From: Alphaproteobacteria bacterium
GTDB taxonomy: Bacteria > Planctomycetota > Phycisphaerae > UBA1845
Direction of reading: 5' to 3'
NCBI GenBank assembly: GCA_028285105.1
Contig: JANQQE010000004.1
Location: 62,001 to 126,000 of the forward strand
DNA length: 64,000 nucleotides
In this document: in pieces, positions 9,386-17,911 of the stretch
How positions within the stretch are numbered: position 1 is the first letter of the stretch
Layout of the letters: every line of letters starts with the position of its first letter
Translations under genes and position numbers: made by a program
Notes under the pieces: model-generated
The model's database searches: none
What the model was told of the DNA's origin: nothing
What the model saw: the letters and a program-made list of their open reading frames with translations, nothing else

Positions 9386-9590
9386 AAGTCCAAGCGGTAA
9401 CCGCCGATGTCGATGGTTTGGCGTTTTGGCGAACCCTAAGACAACAAGGGCGGGTAGTCCTCCGTGGCCAGGACGTCCCGTCTAGCGGGCATGTCCGCGA
9501 GCCATGTTTGAGAGACCCCCTAAGGTTCGCTTCACGGTCCGCACAAAACATTGCCCCCTGTCGAGCAACGCAGTCGAACCGTTTGGACTT
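9386..9590 (-). ncRNA. Structured small RNA of about 205 nt, 6S-RNA-like
   Basis: On the minus strand the two ends pair: AAGUCCAAACGGU (from 9590) with ACCGCUUGGACUU (ending at 9386), 12 of 13 pairs. Inside, GCGAACC pairs with GGUUCGC. An apical arm GGAC-AUG-CCCG-CUAGA-CGGG-AC-GUCC forms the tip (loop near 9480). Purine-rich unpaired strands lie between and could form a large central bubble. A rod with closed ends, a mid-molecule bubble and a length near 200 nt is the 6S RNA plan, the regulator that binds sigma-70 RNA polymerase. A -10 box sits 6 nt upstream and a terminator follows. No SRP-type GNAR loop motif, RNase P or tmRNA hallmark is seen. The family assignment is inference, but the existence of a transcribed structured RNA is better supported. 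Confidence 0.6.
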
Positions 9591-9594
9591 CTTA

Positions 9595-9625
9595 ACTATA
9601 GCATCGACATCCGCTCAAAAAAAGC
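9595..9625 (-). promoter_or_regulatory. Promoter for the structured RNA
   Basis: On the minus strand TATAGT (9600-9595) lies 6 nt before the first paired base of the RNA, so transcription would start at about 9588 with G. The region 15-17 nt further upstream is a T-rich stretch (TTTTTG), a poor match to the -35 consensus. Confidence 0.5.
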
Positions 9626-9881
9626 GTGAGCCTCTTTTATTAATCGATTCTCAATAGCAGCTTAATAGCCGAAAATTTTGCGCAAAAAATTTGCAATTCT
9701 CATTTCATGACGCCCATCCACTTGCCACTCGATTCGAATTTATTCTAATCTCATGTGCAATCTGATCTTAGTGGACCGCGGATGCATTTCGCTTCGATTC
9801 ATGCGTGCTGTCACGCCATCGAAATTGCACGCAGCCGCACTATACTTCGATGCGTATGGCATGTTCTTTGCGAGGAAGGCA
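9626..9881. other. AT-rich intergenic segment before trpA
   Basis: Non-coding. It contains a perfect 12-bp palindrome TTTTGCGCAAAA at 9676-9687, a possible operator, and a TATACT element at 9841-9846, about 36 nt before the trpA start, which could be its -10 box. No tryptophan-rich leader peptide or attenuator hairpin was seen. Confidence 0.4.
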
Positions 9882-10700
9882 ATGCAGAAAAATCGACTTG
9901 ACGAAAATCTTCTGCAAACGCTTGACTCCGGGCGCAAGTGCCTGATGCCCTACGTCACTGCCGGTTTCCCGAATCTCGATGTCACTGCAAAGTTATTGGA
10001 CCGACTTGACCGAGCTGGGTGCCCAGCCATTGAAATCGGGATTCCGTTTTCCGACTCCATTGCCGACGGACCGGTGATACAGGATTCGTTCAACCGCGCC
10101 CTCGATGCCGATTTCAAGACTGACGCATTGTTCGACCGCATCGCCGAGCTGCGCCCGAATCTAAACGCTGCACTCATCGCAATGGTGTCGATGTCGATCG
10201 TTCGGCGGATGGGTGTCGAGTCCTTTATGCAGCGGGCAGTGGCTTGCGGATTCGATGCCGTCATCGTTCCCGACGTACCGGTTGATGAATGCCAAACCAT
10301 CGAGAGTTCATGCGCCAATCATCTCCTTCGCAACATCCTCATGTGCGCGCCAACCTCGTCAAGCCAACGTCAGCAGCAGATCGCAACGCAAGCCTCGGGC
10401 TTCCTATACGTCATCGCAACCAAGGGCATCACCGGTGAGAGAAGCGCCGTCAATCGCCAACTGCCCGATATGATCGACCAACTGCGCGGCATTACGAAAG
10501 TACCATTGATTGCGGGGTTCGGCATTTCGACCGTCGATCACGTTCGCGATGTGTGCAAAGTCGCCGACGGCGCAATCGTCGGTAGCGCGGTCATCCGCCG
10601 CATCGGAGAGGCGATCGATCAGAAGTGTTCCGACGAACAGATCACCGAACAAGTGGGCGAATACGTTGAAGAGTTATTGACCGGCACCAATTGGTCTTAA
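9882..10700 (+). CDS. trpA: Tryptophan synthase alpha chain
   Basis: The 272-aa TIM-barrel subunit cleaves indole-3-glycerol phosphate to indole and glyceraldehyde 3-phosphate and passes indole to TrpB. LMPYVTAGFPNLD (21-33) is followed by the catalytic Glu51 in AIEIGIPFSD and Asp62 in IADGP, matching E49 and D60 of E. coli. The phosphate-binding end has GFGIST and IVGSAVI. Ser59 replaces the usual Pro in the SDPxADGP loop, a mild variation. The ATG at 9882 with GAGGA 5 nt upstream gives a normal length, while in-frame upstream starts at 9753 would add about 43 unlikely residues. No trpB or other trp gene adjoins it. The next gene is a thioredoxin-like protein 13 nt downstream. Confidence 0.95.
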   Translation: MQKNRLDENLLQTLDSGRKCLMPYVTAGFPNLDVTAKLLDRLDRAGCPAIEIGIPFSDSIADGPVIQDSFNRALDADFKTDALFDRIAELRPNLNAALIAMVSMSIVRRMGVESFMQRAVACGFDAVIVPDVPVDECQTIESSCANHLLRNILMCAPTSSSQRQQQIATQASGFLYVIATKGITGERSAVNRQLPDMIDQLRGITKVPLIAGFGISTVDHVRDVCKVADGAIVGSAVIRRIGEAIDQKCSDEQITEQVGEYVEELLTGTNWS

Positions 10701-10713
10701 GGAAAGAAATCCC

Positions 10714-11190
10714 TTGAAGAGAACTGCTGACAAACCGCTCGACCTCACAAGAAACAACCGAATCACAACGATCCTGGGCCTTATTGCCGTCGGAGTATTG
10801 GCTGGGATCATGGTCAGCCAACGCTTTTCCACTGTCGAAAGCGCCGTCGATTGGGGCAAAGACTTGAAAGTGGCGATGGCGGCATCAACTGCGGAAAACA
10901 AACCCATCTTGCTGAATTTTTCGTCGCGCGGCTGCACTTACTGCGTTCAGATGGAAAAAGAAGTCATCCCGCAAGATGAAATCCTCGCAGCCATCTACAA
11001 GTACATTCCTGTCAAACTCGACGCATTTGAAAGCGAAGAAGAATCCGTCCGCTATGACGTTAAATACCTGCCCGCGTATGTGATCGTGGATAGCAAGGGA
11101 ACGAAACTGGGCATGGTCGACGGGTTTCAGCCAGCCGACGAATTCAAAGCGTTTCTCGATCAAGGCCTTGCATTGGCTGAAAGGCACTAG
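10714..11190 (+). CDS. Membrane-anchored thioredoxin-like protein
   Basis: This 158-aa protein has a single N-terminal membrane segment (about 17-35, TTILGLIAVGVLAGIMVS) and a thioredoxin-fold domain facing the periplasm. The active site is CTYC at 74-77 after ILLNFSSRG, and the cis-proline stretch is YLPAYVIVD. It resembles the DUF255/thioredoxin_7 type with a charged helix after the CxxC. It probably reduces or isomerises exported protein disulfides, or serves cytochrome or metal-centre assembly. No partner is visible. The start is a TTG at 10714 with AAGGA 10 nt upstream. It overlaps nothing and may be cotranscribed with trpA. Confidence 0.85.
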   Translation: MKRTADKPLDLTRNNRITTILGLIAVGVLAGIMVSQRFSTVESAVDWGKDLKVAMAASTAENKPILLNFSSRGCTYCVQMEKEVIPQDEILAAIYKYIPVKLDAFESEEESVRYDVKYLPAYVIVDSKGTKLGMVDGFQPADEFKAFLDQGLALAERH

Positions 11191-11206
11191 AATTGGATTC
11201 AACGCC

Positions 11207-14008
11207 TCAGCGAATGATCGCTCCGCCTTTTAAGCGTTCTTTCAAATACTGGCCCGTTTCGCTTTCCTTGCACTCTGCGATGTCTTCCGGCGTACCCTGG
11301 GCAACAATCTGACCACCGGCATCGCCGCCTTCCGGCCCGAGATCGATCACCCAGTCGGCCACCTTGATGACTTCGAGGTTGTGCTCGACCACGACCAGCG
11401 TGTGCCCCAAATCGACCAGACGGTCGAAGACCTTCACAAGACTGTCAACGTCTGCAATGTGAAGTCCGGTTGTGGGTTCATCGAGAATGTACATCGTATG
11501 CCCGACGGCTGACTTGCCTAGTTCCGAAGCTAGGCGCGTACGCTGCGCCTCGCCGCCCGACAGCGTGTTCGCCGACTGGCCCAATTCGACGTAACCCAGT
11601 CCCACATCTTGCAGCGCCCGCAGCCATTGATAGACCTTGGGAATATTTTCGAAGAACTGCGTCGCTTCCTCGACCCGCATCGCAAGTACATCTGCGATGT
11701 TCTTACCTCGATAGCGCACTTCCAGCGTTTCACGGTTGAAGCGCGTTCCATTGCACGTTGCGCATTCGACGAACACATCCGGCAAGAAATGCATTTCGAT
11801 CCGCCGCGTCCCCTGTCCCTGACAATCCTCGCACCGACCGCCCTCCACGTTGAAGCTGAATCGCTTGTGCGTGTATCCGCGAATCTTCGCCTCGCGCGTA
11901 AGGGCGTATTGTTTTCGTATCTGATCGAAGGCTCCGACGTAGGTGGCTGGGTTGCTGCGCGTGGAGCGACCCAGCGGCATCTGGTCGATTTCAATCACGC
12001 GGTCGATCAGGTCCAGATTCGAAATGTCGCCACACACGCCGGGTTTGGGACCGCTGCCATTGATCGAACGGGCCAGCGCTCGCCAGAGAATGTCGCCAAC
12101 GAGCGTACTCTTGCCGCTGCCCGACACACCTGTGACGCAAACCAAGCAACCCAGCGGAAAGGTAGCATCGATGCTTTTCAGATTGTTGGCTTGAGCCTTC
12201 TTGATCTTGATGGCGCGTTTCGGATCGACTGCCCGCCGTTTCTTCGGTGTTGCAATCGATCGGCGACCCGAAAAATACTGCGCCGACAAAGATTCTTCGG
12301 TGGCCATCACGTCGGCGAGTATGCCTTCTGCGACAACATTTCCACCCGCATCGCCTGCCCCCGGACCGATGTCGATCACATGGTCAGCCGCCGCAATCAC
12401 TTCCTCATCATGCTCGACGATCAGCACCGTGTTGCCTTGATCGGTCAGCGCCCGAAGTGTCGCGACAAGGCGCTGGCTATCGCGTTGATGCAAGCCGATG
12501 GTCGGTTCGTCCAGCACATAACACACGCCCGACAAGCCGCTGCCGATTTGTGTCGCCAATCTCAACCGCTGAGCCTCACCGCCCGACAAAGTATTGCTGG
12601 GCCGTTTCAGCGTGAGATATTCCACACCGACTTCGCACATGAATTTTAGGCGGGCTCGCACTTCGCGCAAGATGGGTTCGACCACCGGTTTCAATGCGGC
12701 ATCGAATGTCAACTCATCGAAAAACGCCCGGGCTTGCTCGATGCTTTGAGAACAAATCTCGGCGATATTCATGCCTGAAATGCGGACCGAACGGGCGGGT
12801 TGGGCGACCCGCTGCCCATGACAATCCGAACAAGGTGCCTCCGACATGTACCCACCCAGACGTTCCCTGACCGCATCTGAATCCGTTTTCTCCCAACGTT
12901 TTCGCAGAAAATCGACGACGCCCTCGAATTCGGAATTCCCTCGCAGCAGCACATTTCGATGCTCATCGGAAAGTGATTCATAGGCTGCATCCGGCGACAG
13001 GTCGACGCACTCGCAGAACTGTTGAATCAGTTTGGGTATGGCGGCTGACCGCTGCTTCGAGGAACCCAGCGTTGCGATCGCCCCGCCGGCAAGCGTTCGC
13101 GTCGGATCGGGAACCAGCAGCGCTTCCTCAAAATCCAGATACGTGCCAATCCCATGACAATTCTGGCAAGCGCCGTGCGGTGAATTGAAACTGAACATGC
13201 GCGGCTTCAAATCTTCGAGAACAACTTCGGGATGATCCGGGCAGGCAAAGCTGGTGCTGTATGCCGAATCCTCAAAATGACCGCGCGATTCTTCGGCAGA
13301 GACGACAATCCTTCCGTGACCGATGTTGAGCGCCAACTCAACGCTGTCGGCAATTCGCGTCGCCGCTTCCTCCTTAACTACAATGCGATCCACGATCACA
13401 TCGATTCGTTTCGCACGATCAACTTGCCCATCGACGACATCTTCAAGGTGGACCGTTTCGCCATCGATGCGGGCCCGCACAAAACCCTGCTTGGCGATTT
13501 GCTCCAACGCATCCTTGGGCGAATCTGCGTTGGCGATCACAAGCGGCGCCAAAACCAGAATGCGCGTCCCATCTGGCAAGCTCGAAACCGCATCGACGAT
13601 TTCCGAAGTCCGCTGCCGCGAAATCGCGCGACCGCAAACCCAACACGATGGCGTCCCCACTCGCGCGAAAATCAATCGCAGAAAATCATAAATCTCCGTC
13701 GTCGTCGCCACTGTGCTGCGCGGACTGCCGGCCGCGTGTCGCTGCTGAATCGCGATCGTCGGAATCAAACCATCGATCCGCTCGACATCGGGTTTGGGCA
13801 TTTGGGCAAGCATTTGACGGGCATGCAGCGATAGCGATTCGACATATCGCCGCTGTCCTTCTGCATAAACCGTATCGAACGCGAGGCTGCTCTTTCCGGA
13901 ACCGGATAAGCCCGTCACCACGGTCATCTGCTCGCGCGGGACGGCCACGTCGATGCCCTTCAGATTGTGCTGACGGGCGTTATGAATCTGTATGAACTTG
14001 TGGGCCAT
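11207..14008 (-). CDS. uvrA: Excinuclease ABC subunit A
   Basis: This 933-aa damage-recognition ATPase of nucleotide excision repair works with UvrB and UvrC. Two ABC modules are visible. Walker A GLSGSGKSS lies near residue 32 and GVSGSGKST near 640. The signatures are NTLSGGEAQRLRLATQIG and NTLSGGEAQRTRLASELG, and there are two VLDEPT/ILDEPT Walker B motifs. Zinc modules appear as CWVCGR, CQNCHG, CSDCHGQ and the CEDCQGQG...CATCNG pair. Length is normal. ATG 14008 (MAHKFIQIHNARQHNLK) matches the family start better than the in-frame ATG at 14029. No clear ribosome site precedes it. It converges on the thioredoxin gene 16 nt away. No SOS box was identified. Confidence 0.97.
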   Translation of the reverse strand: MAHKFIQIHNARQHNLKGIDVAVPREQMTVVTGLSGSGKSSLAFDTVYAEGQRRYVESLSLHARQMLAQMPKPDVERIDGLIPTIAIQQRHAAGSPRSTVATTTEIYDFLRLIFARVGTPSCWVCGRAISRQRTSEIVDAVSSLPDGTRILVLAPLVIANADSPKDALEQIAKQGFVRARIDGETVHLEDVVDGQVDRAKRIDVIVDRIVVKEEAATRIADSVELALNIGHGRIVVSAEESRGHFEDSAYSTSFACPDHPEVVLEDLKPRMFSFNSPHGACQNCHGIGTYLDFEEALLVPDPTRTLAGGAIATLGSSKQRSAAIPKLIQQFCECVDLSPDAAYESLSDEHRNVLLRGNSEFEGVVDFLRKRWEKTDSDAVRERLGGYMSEAPCSDCHGQRVAQPARSVRISGMNIAEICSQSIEQARAFFDELTFDAALKPVVEPILREVRARLKFMCEVGVEYLTLKRPSNTLSGGEAQRLRLATQIGSGLSGVCYVLDEPTIGLHQRDSQRLVATLRALTDQGNTVLIVEHDEEVIAAADHVIDIGPGAGDAGGNVVAEGILADVMATEESLSAQYFSGRRSIATPKKRRAVDPKRAIKIKKAQANNLKSIDATFPLGCLVCVTGVSGSGKSTLVGDILWRALARSINGSGPKPGVCGDISNLDLIDRVIEIDQMPLGRSTRSNPATYVGAFDQIRKQYALTREAKIRGYTHKRFSFNVEGGRCEDCQGQGTRRIEMHFLPDVFVECATCNGTRFNRETLEVRYRGKNIADVLAMRVEEATQFFENIPKVYQWLRALQDVGLGYVELGQSANTLSGGEAQRTRLASELGKSAVGHTMYILDEPTTGLHIADVDSLVKVFDRLVDLGHTLVVVEHNLEVIKVADWVIDLGPEGGDAGGQIVAQGTPEDIAECKESETGQYLKERLKGGAIIR

Positions 14009-14453
14009 GAATTGGGACCATCGAATCAAGCAATTGGCAGCAAAATCCCGATGAGGGATCAGTGTCGCGTTTTATCGAACAAACGAGCTGGCAGCATAAT
14101 CGTCACAAACCCACTGCTGACGCCATGAATCGCGGCTTGAATACCTATTTTTTCCAATCTGCGCGACTGGATGATTGCGGCGCAACGATGATCGCGCGGG
14201 TATAAAGTCTGGGTTGACGACGGCTGGCAGTTGCACCGAAACACGACAACCCTCTTGCCCCTCATTGGGGGCATATTGTAAACAAGGAGTAACGAATAGT
14301 TTAGGTGCTATAACACAATGGACGGTGTAATTTGACCGACCTATACTTTATTGCATATGAGTCATCTCTACCCGGAGGGTGAGAATGTGCGGTGTTGCTC
14401 TCCAGACCGCACATCGTTTTATTCGTATCAAAAGGTTCCCCGAGGAGACGTTT
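14009..14453. other. Divergent intergenic region, uvrA / S41 protease
   Basis: Non-coding by every reading frame I inspected. It holds a small GC hairpin, TGCCCC/GGGGCA with a 5-nt loop, at 14256-14273. An AAGGAG at 14285 is followed by no usable start. TATACT lies near 14342, about 110 nt before the protease start. Divergent promoters for both genes presumably lie here. Confidence 0.4.
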
Positions 14454-16718
14454 ATGACCGGAAAGCAAACCCGAGCGCTAAAACTGTGGTCATCGACCGC
14501 CGTCGTTCTGCTCTTGATGGGCACCGCGTTGACCGCCTCGGCCAGGGAACCGAACGAGAAAACCCAAGCCGCTGCACTCAACAACGACAAAACCTGGTCC
14601 ACCAGTCTCGAGCACATCCGTCACGGCCAATACCGTGAAGCGGAAGCGCTGCTCAAGCGGCTCGCCAATCGCAGCGGCATGCCCAAGAAAGCCAGCCAGT
14701 GGGTCGATGACTGGATCGAATCCGAAAAGAGTCGCCGAGACTTGACCCGCCAGGATTTCGAAGGGTACGTCAAGCGGGCAAACAAAGAATTCGCCAAACC
14801 AGAAGACAAGCGCGATTACAACGATGCGTTGAAGTGGACGTATTGGGCGATGCTCAACACGCTCGAGCAGGACACGTTCAAAACCTTGGAGTGGGTGCAG
14901 AATCTCAAGCAAGCCGCCACCGCGCATGCCGACAAACTGCGTCGCGAACACGAATGGCGCGACGGTCACTCGATTTATTATTCGCTCAGTCTCATTTTCG
15001 ATGAGGATGACGATATCGAGAAATGCCGGCGCGAGTGCCTCGAACACGCCCGCCTCGAAGAAATCTACAAAGAGCGCGAAGACCGCGACTGGAAGGAATC
15101 GCTCGAAGGCATCACCAAAAGCACCGTTGAAGAAGCACTTTGGCGGATCGATCAGAAGTATGTCGAAGAAGCCGACTTCAAGAGTTTGACCGCGGCTGGC
15201 TTTGAAGAATTGCTGCTGCTTTCCGAGTCGCCCACGCTGCGCGAACAATTCGACGGATTGAATGGCGAGCGCGGTGAAGACTATGTCAATCGCCTGTCGA
15301 ATCGATTTGCGCAAGTCCAACGGCGCGATTCATTGACGTATCGCGAGGCTTTGCAGCATTTCCGACGCGCACTGAAAATCAACCGGCAAACCGCTCAGCT
15401 ACCGGAAGCGATGCTCATCAAAGAGTACATGTCAGCCGCCTTGGAGGAACTCGACGATTTCTCCTCGATGATTTGGCCGTCCGACTTCCGTGAGTTTGAA
15501 AAACACACCCGTGGCGACTTCGTCGGTGTCGGGATCCAGATTCGCAACAAATACAACCCGGAAAAGAAAGACAACGAAATTCTCGTCGTCTCACCTCTGG
15601 ACGATGCCCCCGCATACCGTGCCGGCATTTTGGCGGAAGACATCATCACCCAAGTCAATGGCGAATCGCTGCTCGGCGTTCCCGTCAGCAAAGCCGTCAG
15701 CAAAATCACCGGCCCGCTTGGCACCACCGTCACGCTGACCATCCGCCGAGAAGATGACGATGGCGAAACCAAAACATTTGACATCGATCTCAAACGCGAG
15801 ATTGTCAAAATTCAATCGGTCAAAAGTCACAACCGCAGCTCAGAAAACGAAGAGCAATGGAACTTCCTGCTCGATGACGAACTGGGCGTTGGCTACATCC
15901 GCGTGGGTGCGTTCCAGGAAAATACCGTCGATCAGTTGCGCCTCGCTCTGTCGGAAGCAACCGCAAGCGGCATGAAGGGTTTGATTCTCGACCTTCGCTT
16001 CAACCCGGGCGGCTTGCTCAAGTCAGCCGTCGAGATGTCAGAATTATTCCTCGATCGCGGAGATCGCGTGGTCAGCACCAAAGGCCTGCGAAGTCCCGAG
16101 TGGGTCGTCCGTGCAGAGGGCAAAGGCGAATTCAAAGACCTGCCCTTGATCGTGCTGATCAACGAGTCATCGGCCAGCGCTTCAGAAATTGTTTCGGGAG
16201 CGATTCGCGATCATCAACGTGGGCTGATTCTGGGCGAAAGATCGTTCGGAAAGTTCAGCGTGCAAAATCTAATCCAGTTGGCCCACAGCGAAGCCCACTT
16301 GAAACTCACCACGGCGCAGTACTATCTGCCCAGTGGCAAGTCGCTGCATCGCAAGAAAGGTGCAGAAACCTGGGGCGTCGAACCCGACATTACCGTGCCG
16401 CTCGCACCAAAGGAGATCAGCAAAGTGTTGTTCATGCGTCGCGATTCGGACGTTCTCGGTGCGGTCAAGACTTCAGCGGAAGAAGAGATTAAGGAAATCG
16501 TCAAGCCGCGTGACGATGATGACAAAGAGTCAGACGACAAAGACAAGGATGACGAAAGCGAAGATGACGTTGACGCTAACAATCGCCCGAGGCGCGATCC
16601 ACAACTCGACACCGCGCTGCTTGTGATGCGACTGCACCTGCTCAATAACCAGGTGATGCAGATGGCCGACATGACACCCACGCCAATTGAATCGAACGTG
16701 GAAGTCACCAACGAGTAG
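14454..16718 (+). CDS. S41 carboxy-terminal processing protease with PDZ domain
   Basis: This exported protease is about 754 aa. It has a signal peptide (LWSSTAVVLLLMGTALTASA), a long charged helical region (about 40-330), a PDZ domain from about 355 (VGVGIQIRNKY ... AGILAEDIITQVNGESL) and the S41 core. The nucleophile Ser is in NESSASASEIVSGAI (about 572) and the general-base Lys is in GERSFGKFSVQ (about 600). These enzymes trim or degrade exported proteins from the C-terminus. A strongly acidic Asp/Lys/Glu-rich tail (about 685-710) precedes the last conserved helix. ATG 14454 has GAGGAG 6 nt upstream and is chosen over 14379. A strong terminator follows the gene. Confidence 0.92.
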   Translation: MTGKQTRALKLWSSTAVVLLLMGTALTASAREPNEKTQAAALNNDKTWSTSLEHIRHGQYREAEALLKRLANRSGMPKKASQWVDDWIESEKSRRDLTRQDFEGYVKRANKEFAKPEDKRDYNDALKWTYWAMLNTLEQDTFKTLEWVQNLKQAATAHADKLRREHEWRDGHSIYYSLSLIFDEDDDIEKCRRECLEHARLEEIYKEREDRDWKESLEGITKSTVEEALWRIDQKYVEEADFKSLTAAGFEELLLLSESPTLREQFDGLNGERGEDYVNRLSNRFAQVQRRDSLTYREALQHFRRALKINRQTAQLPEAMLIKEYMSAALEELDDFSSMIWPSDFREFEKHTRGDFVGVGIQIRNKYNPEKKDNEILVVSPLDDAPAYRAGILAEDIITQVNGESLLGVPVSKAVSKITGPLGTTVTLTIRREDDDGETKTFDIDLKREIVKIQSVKSHNRSSENEEQWNFLLDDELGVGYIRVGAFQENTVDQLRLALSEATASGMKGLILDLRFNPGGLLKSAVEMSELFLDRGDRVVSTKGLRSPEWVVRAEGKGEFKDLPLIVLINESSASASEIVSGAIRDHQRGLILGERSFGKFSVQNLIQLAHSEAHLKLTTAQYYLPSGKSLHRKKGAETWGVEPDITVPLAPKEISKVLFMRRDSDVLGAVKTSAEEEIKEIVKPRDDDDKESDDKDKDDESEDDVDANNRPRRDPQLDTALLVMRLHLLNNQVMQMADMTPTPIESNVEVTNE

Positions 16719-16742
16719 ACTTGGGTAACAATCGAAAGAAAC

Positions 16743-16780
16743 AAAAACGCTGCGAATGAATCGTCATTCGCAGCGTTTTT
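16743..16780. terminator. Bidirectional intrinsic terminator
   Basis: AAAAACGCTGCGAATGA (16743-16759) pairs perfectly with TCATTCGCAGCGTTTTT (16764-16780) around an ATCG loop, with A and T runs on both flanks. It separates the convergent S41 protease and ada genes. The ada stop codon (16780-16782) abuts the T run. Confidence 0.93.
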
Positions 16781-17832
16781 TATTCGACCTGCCGCCGCTC
16801 GTGATCAAGCAGGAATTGCTTACGCCAGAGTCCACCGCCATAACCGCGCAGCGCCCCGTCACTTTGCACAACGCGATGGCACGGTATCACAATTCCAATG
16901 CGGTTCGCACCGTTCGCTCGACCCACCGCCCGCTGCGCTCCGGGTTTGCCAAGTTGATCAGCCAATTCTCCATACGACATCGTCTGCCCATAAGGAATCT
17001 CGAGCAGCGCATCCCAAACGCTACGTTGAAACGGAGTGCCGGAGCGAGCGAGCGGCGTTTCAAACCGGCGCAATGTTCCTTCAAAGTAAGCGTCCAATTC
17101 CCCGACCATCGAGTCGATAAATTTGTTTCTACCTGCCACCACCGCACAGTCGTATTTGGTCTTCAGGTATTTGATTTTTGTCGGCAGCGCCCGCCGATCG
17201 CCAAATTCAACGAGACACACGCCACGATGGGTGGCTCCGATCACCAGCGGTCCCACCGCGCTCGACACCGTATCGATCACCACATGCTGCGAAGCGTCGA
17301 ATCGACCCGGAGTCGTTCCAAACGTCGCGTGGAACGCATCGCGAAAACCGCTGTCTGACTCGTACCCCAGTTGCATCCCGACATCAAGCAGTGGTGCGCC
17401 ATTCACAATTCGCTTGGCGGCAACCCCCAGCCTTCTGTTGCGATTAAACGCATGGAAAGTTACCCCATGATGCTGCTTGAAGTAGCGACGAACCTTGACC
17501 GGATCGAATCCATTCGCTTTCAAATCGGAATCGGAAAGTCGCACGTCGGGATAGTCATCGGCTAGGATAAGCAACCGCTCGACCCACTGCGGCGGACGCC
17601 CCTCCACTTCCAAAGGCCGACATCGTTTGCACGGGCGATACCCCTCAGCCAGCGCATCGTTGACGGAAAGCACGTACTCGGAATTCTCATCGTTCGGCAT
17701 TCGCGCCGAGCAGGAAGGCCGGCAGAAGATTCCCGTCGTTTTGACGCACACCCAGAAGACACCGTCGTAACTTCCGTCACGCGCTTCATGGGCACGCCGC
17801 ATTTCCGTTCTGGATGGTCTTTGCGTTTTCAT
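16780..17832 (-). CDS. ada: Ada: DNA alkyl-repair methyltransferase and transcription activator
   Basis: The 350-aa protein has all three Ada modules. The N-terminal zinc domain has CRPSC and CKRC (Cys37, 41, 68, 71), where one Cys takes methyl groups from phosphotriesters. An AraC-type helix-turn-helix covers about 90-180 (RRYFKQHHGVTFHAF, LGYESDSGFRDAFH). The C-terminal O6-methylguanine methyltransferase domain has the acceptor Cys318 in IPCHRVVQ. It removes methyl groups irreversibly and, when N-methylated, activates the adaptive response. No alkA, alkB or other target lies next to it. Length and order match E. coli Ada, so this is a full-length copy. It stops inside the shared terminator. 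Confidence 0.96.
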   Translation of the reverse strand: MKTQRPSRTEMRRAHEARDGSYDGVFWVCVKTTGIFCRPSCSARMPNDENSEYVLSVNDALAEGYRPCKRCRPLEVEGRPPQWVERLLILADDYPDVRLSDSDLKANGFDPVKVRRYFKQHHGVTFHAFNRNRRLGVAAKRIVNGAPLLDVGMQLGYESDSGFRDAFHATFGTTPGRFDASQHVVIDTVSSAVGPLVIGATHRGVCLVEFGDRRALPTKIKYLKTKYDCAVVAGRNKFIDSMVGELDAYFEGTLRRFETPLARSGTPFQRSVWDALLEIPYGQTMSYGELADQLGKPGAQRAVGRANGANRIGIVIPCHRVVQSDGALRGYGGGLWRKQFLLDHERRQVE

Positions 17833-17911
17833 GCCACTGGTTTACCCGCGGGGCAAAACCCTCTCCACCGCCAGTTGAACATCCTTATCGAATGACCTAG
17901 CCGATCCGCCG

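Noticed and set aside
9418..9657. A 79-codon plus-strand frame across the structured RNA
   Set aside because: The region is explained by paired RNA arms with their own promoter and terminator, and the frame has no ribosome site.
11609..12649. A 346-codon plus-strand frame inside uvrA
   Set aside because: It is antisense to the UvrA ABC motifs and has no protein-like features.
14059..14274. A 71-codon minus-strand frame upstream of uvrA
   Set aside because: No ribosome site, no recognisable sequence, and Arg/Ile/Cys composition unlike the real neighbours.
14332..14350. TTGACC and TATACT as a promoter for the S41 protease
   Set aside because: The two elements are only 4 nt apart, so they cannot act as a -35/-10 pair.
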